Source of the DNA: Bacillus thuringiensis
Lineage (GTDB): Bacteria > Bacillota > Bacilli > Bacillales > Bacillaceae_G
Assembly: GCF_001182785.1 (NCBI RefSeq)
Contig: NZ_CP012100.1
Location: 310,001 to 374,000, forward strand
DNA: 64,000 bases
Direction: 5' to 3'
A model generated the notes under the pieces. The model saw only the letters and a list, made by a program, of their open reading frames with translations, was not told the DNA's origin and made no database searches. A program made the position numbers and the translations under genes. Below are positions 55,912 through 63,652 of this stretch, one piece after another; the first letter of the stretch is position 1; the number at the start of each line of letters is the position of its first letter.

Positions 55912-56616
55912 ATGGAAACACTAGCGGTATTAATTTTTCTAGCTTCAATAGTGCTGTTTGTATTATTTATCATTGCTCTGTTCAAAAGAAAACCTAAGGC
56001 GAAACTTTTTATTAGTTCGATTGTATGCCTTGTGTTAGCTATGATATTAATACCAACAAAAGATAAAGAAGAGAAACCTAAAGCTAAAGAAACAACTCAA
56101 CAAGCTTCTACAGAGGTAAAAAAAGAGCCTAAAAAAGAAGAAGTGAAAAAGGAAGAACCTAAAAAGAAGGATGAGCCAAAGGAAGAGGAACCTAAAAAAG
56201 AAGAGCCTAAAAAGGAACTTTCTAAAGAGGGAGAATCCTCTAAAGTGAAAATTACTGTAGGATCTGTTGAATCAGTAGACTCTGTTGGTGGAGAATATTT
56301 AAATGAAAAGGCAAAAGGTATATATAAAGTAGTTGAAATTTCAATTACTAATAACCAAAAAGATGCTATCACTGTAGACGCAAATAGCTTTAAATTAATG
56401 GATAATCAGGACCGTGAATTTAAGTATTCTACACAAGCTCAAACAGCTTATGATATTGGAAATAGTGGTAAATCAGATTTCTTCTTAAAACAACTTAACC
56501 CCGGTTTAACTCAAACAGGTAAAATTATTTTCGATGTTCCTGCTGACGCACAAGGCTTAGTTTTAAAAGCTCGCGGCGGAATGATGGGTAAAGAAATTAA
56601 ATTAAAAGTAGAATAG
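55912..56616 (+). CDS. membrane DUF4352 protein (paralogue of 46939)
   Basis: A 234-residue protein starting at ATG 55912 with AAAAGGCGG about 7 bases upstream. Two membrane segments (LAVLIFLASIVLFVLFIIAL and KLFISSIVCLVLAMILI) replace the single anchor of its paralogue. A Lys/Glu/Pro linker and a DUF4352 domain nearly identical to that of 46939 follow. The duplication includes the promoter and the terminator, so it is a cassette copy whose membrane part has been exchanged. Confidence 0.9.
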   Translation: METLAVLIFLASIVLFVLFIIALFKRKPKAKLFISSIVCLVLAMILIPTKDKEEKPKAKETTQQASTEVKKEPKKEEVKKEEPKKKDEPKEEEPKKEEPKKELSKEGESSKVKITVGSVESVDSVGGEYLNEKAKGIYKVVEISITNNQKDAITVDANSFKLMDNQDREFKYSTQAQTAYDIGNSGKSDFFLKQLNPGLTQTGKIIFDVPADAQGLVLKARGGMMGKEIKLKVE

Positions 56617-56619
56617 TTG

Positions 56620-56646
56620 AAGGCACTCGAAAGAGTGCTTTTATTT
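56620..56646 (+). terminator. terminator of the second DUF4352 gene
   Basis: AAGGCACTC, GAAA, GAGTGCTTTTATTTT, as at 47551. Confidence 0.8.
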
Positions 56647-56682
56647 TACTCTCTGACATAAATAAAATTAGGGGTGATGTGG

Positions 56683-57426
56683 TTGAAAAAACTATTACTT
56701 ATTATTTCTGTTCTTGGAATACTAACGGTGGGTTGCGAAAATAAAACTGTTGAAAAAGAAGAAAAACCAAGTTCAAGTGAAACAACCTCTAGTAATACAA
56801 ACGATAAGAAAGAAACCTTAACCGATTCTGAATATAGAGCCAAACTCGATCAATCGTTTAACGATATTGATCCATATACAACAGCATACTTAAAAAGTGT
56901 AAACTCAGGATCTATACAGATGGATAATGAAGACTGGAGAAAAGAAGTAATTACTATTTTAAGAGGATTTGAAACAGTATCAAATGATATGCTATCAATT
57001 AGCGCATCTAATAAGTACAGCAAGCTACATAGTACGATGGTAGAAGCAATGCAAGGATTCTCAGATGCATCTTTTATTATGAAAAACGCATTAACAGCTA
57101 AAGATGTAAATGAATTTCAAAAAGGTCATGATTTGATGCAAAAATCAGCTAGAAAATATACAGAAATTTTCCCTTTGTTACGCGAAATCGACGGAAAACA
57201 AACTACTACACCAAATATCCCTAATCCAACACCAAAAACAACATCAGTACCTAAAACAGAAGAGCCTGCTGTTCCTAAAGAACAAGTTCCACCATCTACT
57301 TATGACCCTAAGAAAGATTCGGCCAACTATGATAAACACGGAAATTATAAACCAGTTGACCAACTGACTCCAGAAGAGATAAAAAAAGAAGCCGAAGAAT
57401 TCATGACAGATTATTTAAATCGATAA
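56683..57426 (+). CDS. lipoprotein of the accessory region
   Basis: A 247-residue predicted lipoprotein (lipobox LTVGC). The start is TTG at 56683 because AGGGGTG lies 6 bases before it; GTG 56674 and ATG 56677 overlap that site. A Ser/Thr/Glu linker is followed by a helical domain of about 100 residues (LDQSFNDIDPYTTAYLKSVNSG.., MLSISASNKYSKLHSTMVEAMQGF). A Pro/Thr-rich stretch and the end TPEEIKKEAEEFMTDYLNR follow. Family not recognised. It has no tandem-box promoter of its own and lies 67 bases after the DUF4352 gene. Confidence 0.78.
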   Translation: MKKLLLIISVLGILTVGCENKTVEKEEKPSSSETTSSNTNDKKETLTDSEYRAKLDQSFNDIDPYTTAYLKSVNSGSIQMDNEDWRKEVITILRGFETVSNDMLSISASNKYSKLHSTMVEAMQGFSDASFIMKNALTAKDVNEFQKGHDLMQKSARKYTEIFPLLREIDGKQTTTPNIPNPTPKTTSVPKTEEPAVPKEQVPPSTYDPKKDSANYDKHGNYKPVDQLTPEEIKKEAEEFMTDYLNR

Positions 57427-57519
57427 AATATAGATTTTGTTCACTTTTACGATACATTTATGAAACATTCGTATGTTATGTTATATAAGTCCTTTTTTAA
57501 AATCATTTTCATTCTGTCA

Positions 57520-57547
57520 AAAAGTCCTAGCCCCTCTAGGACTTTTT
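57520..57547. terminator. terminator downstream of the lipoprotein gene
   Basis: AAAGTCCTAG, CCCCT, CTAGGACTTTTT; perfect stem with T-run. Confidence 0.85.
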
Positions 57548-57598
57548 ACATTTAGATAAAGAGGTATAACAAATTTCTCAATGTACAACATTACTTAA

Positions 57599-57692
57599 TG
57601 TGGTAAAATAACAATTGGATTGGCGTCCAATACATATTATTAAAATTAAGATGGTTCAAGTCGGAGGAAGGCACCTTAGGGTGTCTTTTTTT
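57599..57692 (+). ncRNA. candidate small RNA, family copy E
   Basis: TGTGGTAAAAT (57599-57609) is the TG-extended -10. 5' hairpin ATTGGA-TTGGCG-TCCAAT, the conserved AT segment, GGTTCAAGTCGGAGGAAGG, then terminator (CACC, TTA, GGGTGTCTTTTTTT). The outer hairpin pair is A-T here and T-A in copy A, a compensatory change. Confidence 0.55.
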
Positions 57693-57750
57693 ATAAAAAA
57701 ATCCCCACACATTGTGAAGGGATTATCATGCTACGAATATATATAACTAA

Positions 57751-58188
57751 TTATTTAATATATAACGAAGTGCGCCACGTATCTCTTGGATAGTTTATTG
57801 AAGTCTTTTGATATTCAAAAGTCCCTTCTTGATGATTTGATGCGTCCCATTTATATTCCCAACCTACAATAGGATTACCACCAATTATTTGTGAACCAAT
57901 ACTTTTTACATCAAATCCATTCATTTTGGCAAAAGGAAACTGTCCATACCCTATTTCTTTTGTGTAAACATATAAGTAACTTCCCCCATGATCTTTAGTT
58001 GTACTAAAACTATTAGGGGTAATGTATTCAACTCCACCCAATTGTGATTCTACTTTTACTACACTTAAAGAAGTTAGAGGTGCTGCTGGCCCTGCTGCTG
58101 GCCCTGCTGATGCCTCCGATGCCATTCCTAACCCAACTACTGTTGCCACAGCTAATGATGATATCCCCAATGTAACTTTTTTAAACAT
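57751..58188 (-). CDS. secreted hypothetical protein
   Basis: A 145-residue secreted protein. Signal peptide MFKKVTLGISSLAVATVVGLG ending SEASA; the mature part begins with a short PAAGPAAP repeat and continues beta-rich (HGGSYLYVYTKEIGYGQFPFAKMNGF.., IVGWEYKWDASNHQEG). Family not recognised. ATG follows AAGGGGATGTTTAT. Signal region resembles that of 51800. Confidence 0.8.
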   Translation of the reverse strand: MFKKVTLGISSLAVATVVGLGMASEASAGPAAGPAAPLTSLSVVKVESQLGGVEYITPNSFSTTKDHGGSYLYVYTKEIGYGQFPFAKMNGFDVKSIGSQIIGGNPIVGWEYKWDASNHQEGTFEYQKTSINYPRDTWRTSLYIK

Positions 58189-58353
58189 ATAAACATCCCC
58201 TTGTTTTATAATAAGTACAAGTTTGATATTAACAGAAATTTATAAGAATATTCCTTATTTTGAAAACGTTAACAAATTCTACTTTTTTAGATATGCAATT
58301 TAGCATATTGATTGACATGCAGGATAATTAATCCTCTACTTTCGATATACAAA

Positions 58354-58467
58354 CTATTTTCAAAAGGACCTGCTCAATTAATCCATAAAAACATAAAGTA
58401 ATTTGAATCCATTAAAATACATGAGTGACTCCTTATTTTTCTCCTACTATTTAAAGGAGGAATTATT
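58354..58467 (+). promoter_or_regulatory. duplicated upstream region of the YjcZ-like gene, copy 2
   Basis: Matches 52087-52203 over most of its length; the -10-like element is CATAAAGTA (58392-58400). Confidence 0.45.
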
Positions 58468-58578
58468 ATGGGCTTTGGTGGTAGCTGCGGTGGCGGCTGT
58501 GGCTTTGCAGGAGGATTTGCTTTATTAGTTGTATTATTTATTTTATTAATTATTGTTGGAGCTTCTTGCTTCTGCTAA
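58468..58578 (+). CDS. YjcZ-family sporulation miniprotein, copy 2
   Basis: A 36-residue paralogue of 52204 (MGFGGSCGGGCGFAGGFALL, membrane segment, end ASCFC). It differs at few positions and is also flanked by the duplicated upstream DNA and a terminator. ATG follows AAAGGAGGAATTATT. Confidence 0.85.
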   Translation: MGFGGSCGGGCGFAGGFALLVVLFILLIIVGASCFC

Positions 58579-58588
58579 AAACTATGGG

Positions 58589-58623
58589 AAAAGACACTCT
58601 TATTTGGGTGTCTTTTCTTTTTT
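58589..58623 (+). terminator. terminator of the second YjcZ-like gene
   Basis: AAAAGACACTC, TTATTT, GGGTGTCTTTTC then T-run. Confidence 0.8.
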
Positions 58624-58701
58624 CTCAATATAAGAGCTATAAAAATATGCTATGGTTTTAATAGAAATTCCCTTTTGTGCAATGAGATAGAAATACCCAA
58701 C

Positions 58702-58735
58702 AAAAAACCCACCTATTTCCGTAGGTGGGCCTTAT
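58702..58735. terminator. terminator-like hairpin
   Basis: CCCACCTA, TTTCCG, TAGGTGGG; near copy of 51239-51275. The rest of 58736-58990 shows nothing recognisable. Confidence 0.65.
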
Positions 58736-58999
58736 CTTTATTACACAATACCAAATTATCCTCTCATTTTTTCATAAACTTTATGCAATTATACATATTC
58801 ATAAAAATTACACCAAATAAATATTACATATAGTAAAATATAAATTGTGGATACATTCTATAAAGCAGATTCTTTTGAAAGGCGTAACATATCAATAATT
58901 ATAAAAGGTGTGGCGTCACTCTAATACTGATCTCAAATCTCTTGTACTTTGTGAACTAACAATCTGGTGTATATAGACGATTCTGTTTTATAGGATGTG

Positions 59000-59093
59000 T
59001 TTACACGTATAACAAAGGGGTAATACGTGTATATTTATATAAAATTAAAGTGGTTCAAGTCGGAGGAAGGCACCTTAGGGTGTCTTTTCTTTT
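59000..59093 (+). ncRNA. candidate small RNA, family copy F (alternative 5' hairpin)
   Basis: The 3' half (AAAATTAAAGTGGTTCAAGT, CGGAGGAAGGCACC, terminator) is identical to the family. The 5' half is replaced by a different hairpin, TACACGTAT/ATACGTGTA around a 13-base loop. The exchange suggests that the 3' half is the conserved functional part. Confidence 0.5.
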
Positions 59094-59191
59094 GTAGATT
59101 AAAAAGCCTCATCACCCTATAGAAAAGATAAGGCCTTTATATACTATTTTTTATCCGATTCGTCATTTTTATTATAAACACATTTAGCTTT

Positions 59192-59473
59192 TCAAAAAAG
59201 ACCACCAGTATCCCATTCTCCAACATAATGAGCGCCTCCTAAAGGTTCACAATCGTCTCGCATACTTGGATGTGTATTTGGTTCATAGCCATTATTTACA
59301 ATATTACCAACAATAAATATTCCTCACATTACAAATACCACAGCAACGATTAATAGTGTCTTCCCATTAAGACCAGTAACAATGTCGTTTATAACTTCTT
59401 TTGCTTCTTGCTGAGTTTTCCCTTTTGAAAATAATGAAAAAATAATAGAGATTATAAATATGAAAAATAGCAC
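59192..59473 (-). pseudogene. interrupted small membrane protein gene
   Basis: A minus-strand frame reads VLFFIFIISIIFSLFSKGK, continues KTQQEAKEVINDIVTGLNGK and LLIVAVVFVM, meets TGA (59324-59326), and continues GIFIVGNIVNNGYEP to a stop at 59192, ending GEWDTGGLF. The text on both sides of the TGA belongs to one frame and looks like protein, so a nonsense change has probably inactivated it. No clear ATG; GTG at 59473 is possible. Confidence 0.5.
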
Positions 59474-59596
59474 AATTATAAATTTCAGAAAATATTTCTA
59501 AAAAGCTTAGTTTCTTAGCTAAAAGTAACAATAATTCAAGTAGAAGTATTATTTTTGAACTTTATAAATATTGAACGAGGGAGAGGAGATATTTTT

Positions 59597-60466
59597 ATGG
59601 ATTCAAAAACTTATGAAAAGCTACAGGGACTACGTAGATATAAAGAGCCAATTCAAGCAGTATTGAGAACGGTTAAAAGACATGATAAAGACGATCCAGA
59701 TACTGAATATGCTGAGTTCGCCCTTGAAAACGGAAAGATTATAGGTATTTGTAAAAAAGAGAACTTTTCAGATTATTCTTTTAGAAGTATTACACAATTC
59801 ACAGGTAATATTTTTAACGTAGTAATTACTCAAATATCTGATGAACTGGATGTAAATAAAGTTCAGGTTTCAGTAAAAGAAGCAAGTAGGAGATCTGCAG
59901 ATGCGTTAATTCATGAGTTAATAGAATTGGAGCAAGATGAAAGACTGCAAGAGCCAACCTACGAAGCAGAAGTAACTGGATACAATATGAATGCTCAGGT
60001 TCCTACTATATTCTTACGCATTAATGGTGCGGAATGCTTCATGAAATTACATGAACTAAACTATGGAAGAGTGTATAAAAACGCTGTGGATCGTTATGCA
60101 CCTATTGGTGAACGCATCCCAGTTAAGGTTCTACAATTTAATCCAGAGCAACGACTAATCCACGTTTCTAGAAAAGCAGCCGTGGAAAACCCTTATCAGT
60201 TATTATCTGAATTAGCTGAAGGGGATACAATTGTAGGAAGGGTTGTAAATGTTGACCCGCGTTTTGGAGTTTTTGTTGAATTGGACCAAGGCTGCACAAT
60301 TAAAGGAATTGTCCCTAAAACAATCGAACAGCCAGTATTGGATGAAATAGTTAGTATGAGAATTGTGAATGTGGATGTAGAAAAAGAGAGAGGGTCGGGG
60401 GTTATCTTTAAGTTTCCATTTGGACGCAAAAAAGTTAACGATCCAACGGCGTTTTTATATAACTAA
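59597..60466 (+). CDS. S1-domain RNA-binding-like protein
   Basis: A 289-residue protein. An N-terminal region of about 120 residues (AVLRTVKRHDKDDPDTEYAEFALENGKIIG..) has no recognised family. A middle OB-like part follows, and the C-terminus is an S1 domain (EGDTIVGRVVNVDPRFGVFVELDQGCTIKGIVP, about residues 210-265). ATG at 59597 follows GAGAGGAG; an upstream start at 59555 is less well placed. The next gene starts on its stop codon (TAATGA), so the two form a coupled pair. Role may be RNA binding or plasmid-specific translation/RNA control; unproven. Confidence 0.8.
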   Translation: MDSKTYEKLQGLRRYKEPIQAVLRTVKRHDKDDPDTEYAEFALENGKIIGICKKENFSDYSFRSITQFTGNIFNVVITQISDELDVNKVQVSVKEASRRSADALIHELIELEQDERLQEPTYEAEVTGYNMNAQVPTIFLRINGAECFMKLHELNYGRVYKNAVDRYAPIGERIPVKVLQFNPEQRLIHVSRKAAVENPYQLLSELAEGDTIVGRVVNVDPRFGVFVELDQGCTIKGIVPKTIEQPVLDEIVSMRIVNVDVEKERGSGVIFKFPFGRKKVNDPTAFLYN

Positions 60467-61437
60467 TGAGCGCGCCGCAGGTTTCCGTACAAGAGAATGG
60501 AAAGGCGGTTCAATATTGGCTTAATAGGGACGAATCGTTATCACTTTGGGATGATCCCTCTTTACAGGGGGGACCAATTCTTCCAGATAAATTTAAACCA
60601 CTCACAGATTTACGTAGTATATATGACAGAATTAATTCAGGTTTTATAAATGAAAAGGACAATTTAATACTAAAGCTTATTTGGGATTCATTAGCGATTA
60701 CTGAAGCTCAAATTAAAAATTTTGTGGAATCTAAAATTAGTAGGTCACAGGTTTCAGAATCGCTGAAAAAACTGGTACTGTATGGATTTGTTAGTAGGTG
60801 GGAGATAAAATCGGGACTATTTCCGGATCAATCCAAAACCTCTGCTCCAATCACATTAAATACTGCTGGTCATTTAATGATGTGGGCTTACCATAATCGC
60901 AACACAAACTATTCTTTGAAGCCAGAACAGTGGTTAAAACTTGGAGTAGCGGGGGTACAAAGATTTGTCACTATGAATCAAATAAAATATGAGTTTGCAG
61001 TAGGCCAACAGCTATTAAAAAACTGGTGCTGGTATCCAAAGCTAAAAGGTACTGGTAATGGCTATAATCCAATTGCTGTAGGAGAAATTAAAACTCCAAT
61101 TGGAAATCAAAACTTCATATTTGAAAGGGTACAACAAGGTCAGCGATATGCACAACATTTAAAATCGCGATTGAAAATTTGGGAAGATCAGATTCAAAAT
61201 GGACCAAATAATTTATTGAACTTCGAAAATACGAAGAGTTTACCAGGTATTTTTATTTTATCTATATCAAATCTCGCTTTAGCAGAACATGTTAGAAAGG
61301 AGCTAATGTTAGACTTACGAAAGATTCCTATAATGCTCGTAATAGACGAATGTATTCACAGTGAGGGATTCGCAAAATCTTTTTATATTTCAACTCAAAA
61401 CGGAATTCAGCAAGCACCATTACCATTTTTGAGATAA
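60466..61437 (+). CDS. winged-helix protein with possible nuclease-like C-terminal domain
   Basis: A 323-residue protein coupled to the S1-domain gene by a one-base overlap. A helix-turn-helix region (about residues 70-105, ITEAQIKNFVESKISRSQVSESLKKLVLYGFV) is followed by a domain containing AVGEIKTPIGNQNFIFERV and LRKIPIMLVIDE. The layout of winged helix plus GEIK-type strand recalls the Replic_Relax protein at 15696, but similarity is only at the level of outline. It ends in a strong terminator. Confidence 0.65.
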   Translation: MSAPQVSVQENGKAVQYWLNRDESLSLWDDPSLQGGPILPDKFKPLTDLRSIYDRINSGFINEKDNLILKLIWDSLAITEAQIKNFVESKISRSQVSESLKKLVLYGFVSRWEIKSGLFPDQSKTSAPITLNTAGHLMMWAYHNRNTNYSLKPEQWLKLGVAGVQRFVTMNQIKYEFAVGQQLLKNWCWYPKLKGTGNGYNPIAVGEIKTPIGNQNFIFERVQQGQRYAQHLKSRLKIWEDQIQNGPNNLLNFENTKSLPGIFILSISNLALAEHVRKELMLDLRKIPIMLVIDECIHSEGFAKSFYISTQNGIQQAPLPFLR

Positions 61438-61439
61438 CA

Positions 61440-61486
61440 AGAGCCGCTTCAGGTAAATACGCTGAAGCGGCTCTCTGTTGTTTTAA
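61440..61486 (+). terminator. terminator of the S1/winged-helix pair
   Basis: AGAGCCGCTTCAG pairs perfectly with CTGAAGCGGCTCT around a 9-base loop, followed by CTGTTGTTTT. Confidence 0.85.
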
Positions 61487-61507
61487 CGATGAATTGATAT
61501 TCACAAC

Positions 61508-61666
61508 TCAACTTTTGTTTGAAATATATCTAATTAAAGCTCCAACAGATGTACCTGAAACAGCACAAATATTGTCACTAATACCGTATTCATTGAATGC
61601 TTTCCATACAACTATGTGATAGGCTTCTTTACCACCACCAGCTAGAACAAGATCAACTTCTGTCAT
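61508..61666 (-). pseudogene. truncated patatin-like phospholipase fragment
   Basis: 52 residues from ATG 61666: LVLAGGGKEAYHIVVWKAFNEYGI is the patatin oxyanion-loop start, and AVSGTSVGAL holds the nucleophile GTSVG. Normal patatins continue for over 200 residues with a catalytic Asp; here a stop follows within eight residues of the nucleophile motif. The rest is missing, so it is a remnant. Confidence 0.75.
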
Positions 61667-61913
61667 CAAATACACTTCTTTCTATACTAGAATTTCCTAA
61701 TAGTATTATAATAAAAAAATATAATGTGAAAAAATAACTTGGTAGTTATAGTAACAAAGTAAATATGTTTATAAATCATAAAAACATTTCTTTTATTATG
61801 ATTTATTGTTTTTATCGATTAGGAGAACTAACTATTATATATTGAAAATTAAGACAACTAAGGGTATTATATAGATAAGACTTTTTTTACTTTTCATAAT
61901 CAATTACTAATAT

Positions 61914-61990
61914 AACCCTTTCGGGGCTATGATTTTGTAGAGCAAAACTGCTTGCAATTATTCATATACCTGAAAGGTTTTTTTATTTTT
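61914..61990 (+). terminator. leader hairpin of the terminator type before the gene at 62115
   Basis: AACCCTTTCGGGGCTATG (from 61914) pairs with CATATACCTGAAAGGTT, followed by TTTTTATTTTT. The 5' arm word CCCTTTCGGGG is identical to that of the leader at 485-572. Distance to the ATG is 125 bases. Confidence 0.55.
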
Positions 61991-62114
61991 AAAAACAATT
62001 AAGCTGGTCCCATTATTTAGAGATTTTCTATAAAGAGAGTGCGATGAGTTGTTAATTTGTAATGTGAAAACACTACGAGTTATTAAAATTAAAACATTAA
62101 GGGAGGAAATTATA

Positions 62115-62783
62115 ATGATAGGTGAAACTTTTAAAAATTTGCTAATAAGTCTGGCTGGTTTAATAGTGGGGTTAAGTACTATATATTTAATAATTAAATA
62201 TAGCTTCAAATTAACAGTAGAAAAAGCTATACCTAACTTAATAGCCTATGCCAGCTTATATTTACCAGGAGTTATAACGTTTGGCTTAGTTGGATATTTT
62301 TCGAATTCATGGTTTTTTGGAATTGTAATGGGCGTCATAGTTGAAGCAATTCGTTTCTATGGGTTAGGAAGAATACTAAATCAAATATCCTCTTCTTTAA
62401 GAGCGATGAAAGTTAAAAATGCTATAGCAAAAGAAAATAAAAAAGTAAATGTTAAAAATAAACCTTTAGAGGTCATTGAAGCTTCTAAAGTTAACATAGA
62501 AAAAGAGAAAATTATAAAAACAGAAAAGCTAGAAATAATTGATGATGCAGATGAAGTTAAAGAGTCAGAAGGAATGGAAGGATTAGAACGTATTGCGGTA
62601 CTTGAACACCTGGAAATGGTCGCAGAAACTAAAGATGATGTAATAGTGGAAAATGGTATGACGATAAAACGTAAGCGTAAACAAGCTGAAAGTACACCAG
62701 ATACACAGAAAATCTATGAACAACTAAAACTAGTTATATTAAGTAGGAATTCAGAAAGGAAAAATGATGAAATGAGTTTTTAA
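62115..62783 (+). CDS. three-span membrane protein with charged tail
   Basis: A 222-residue protein. About three membrane segments (residues 10-30, 40-62 and 66-90) are followed by a long Lys/Glu-rich cytoplasmic tail (VNVKNKPLEVIEASKVNIEKEKIIKTEKLEII..). ATG at 62115 follows GGGAGGAAATTATA. Family not recognised. It is preceded by a leader hairpin of the type seen before two minus-strand genes. Confidence 0.7.
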   Translation: MIGETFKNLLISLAGLIVGLSTIYLIIKYSFKLTVEKAIPNLIAYASLYLPGVITFGLVGYFSNSWFFGIVMGVIVEAIRFYGLGRILNQISSSLRAMKVKNAIAKENKKVNVKNKPLEVIEASKVNIEKEKIIKTEKLEIIDDADEVKESEGMEGLERIAVLEHLEMVAETKDDVIVENGMTIKRKRKQAESTPDTQKIYEQLKLVILSRNSERKNDEMSF

Positions 62784-62793
62784 TTTCTCTTTA

Positions 62794-63072
62794 ATGGGTT
62801 TCCTAAATGCAATTTTAGAGGAATCTTTAGATGCACCTATTACTTCGCTACAATTAGATGATCCACATCTCCATAAATCTTATGAAGATGATAAGTTATC
62901 GATTTTAGACCTATTAGCAACACTGGATAATGGGACGCAAGTAAATATTGAAATTCAGCTTCGAAATACACATGATATGGTGAAGCGCTCCTTATATTAC
63001 TGGAGTAAACTTTATACTTCCCAAATGCAAGAAGGGATGCCATATCGTTCACTGCGGAAAACAATTACAGCT
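62794..63072 (+). pseudogene. Rpn/PD-(D/E)XK nuclease remnant
   Basis: The frame from ATG 62794 reads GFLNAILEE, then KLSILDLLATLDNGTQVNIEIQ and MVKRSLYYWSKLYTSQMQEGMPYRSL, the middle of an Rpn-family recombination-promoting nuclease (catalytic D and EIQ). The normal N-terminus (KNDFVFKKIFG-type) is missing and the C-terminal half is cut off by the IS200/IS605 element; the open frame continues into the element to 63102. Confidence 0.8.
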
Positions 63073-63245
63073 CTTCCCGAACGAGAAAGTCCTCGCCTTT
63101 AGGCATGGGATGAAAGTGAGGTTGGATAAGGAGTGCTACTAAAAACCGCAAGGTTTGTGGCACTCTAAGTATCCAAAATGTTGGTATCTATTATTTTTTC
63201 ATCTTTCGCGTTGCAGTTTTATAATCCAACTGATACAACGCAAAC

Positions 63246-63647
63246 ATGATGAATGATTATAGAAGAACCAAAACAACCGTGTCATTAATTAACTATCATT
63301 TTGTGTTTTGCCCACGATACAGAAGAAAGATTTTTCTTAATACAAAAGTAGAAGAACGTTTCAAAGAGTTGGTTCAAGAAATATGCGGAGAATTGGATGT
63401 TTCTATTGTTGCAATGGAATGCGACAAAGACCACGTTCACTTGTTCTTAAATACACCACCAACACTTAGTCCTGCTGATACAATGGCAAAAATTAAAGGA
63501 GTGACATCAAAACGTTTGAGAGAAGAGTTTCCTCATCTTCAACACTTGCCGAGCCTATGGACGCGTTCTTATTTTGTTTCTACTGCTGGAAATGTATCAA
63601 GTGAGACAATAAAACATTATGTTGAAAATCAAAAAACGAGGGGGTGA
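63246..63647 (+). CDS. tnpA: IS200/IS605 TnpA, Y1 HUH transposase
   Basis: A 133-residue HUH-fold transposase that cuts and joins single-stranded IS ends. Visible are YHFVFCPRYRRK, the HUH motif in DKDHVHLFLNTPP, and Tyr-containing SETIKHYVENQKTRG with the catalytic Tyr. Length is normal, so probably active. It ends 5 bases before tnpB. Confidence 0.95.
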   Translation: MMNDYRRTKTTVSLINYHFVFCPRYRRKIFLNTKVEERFKELVQEICGELDVSIVAMECDKDHVHLFLNTPPTLSPADTMAKIKGVTSKRLREEFPHLQHLPSLWTRSYFVSTAGNVSSETIKHYVENQKTRG

Positions 63648-63652
63648 AACTT

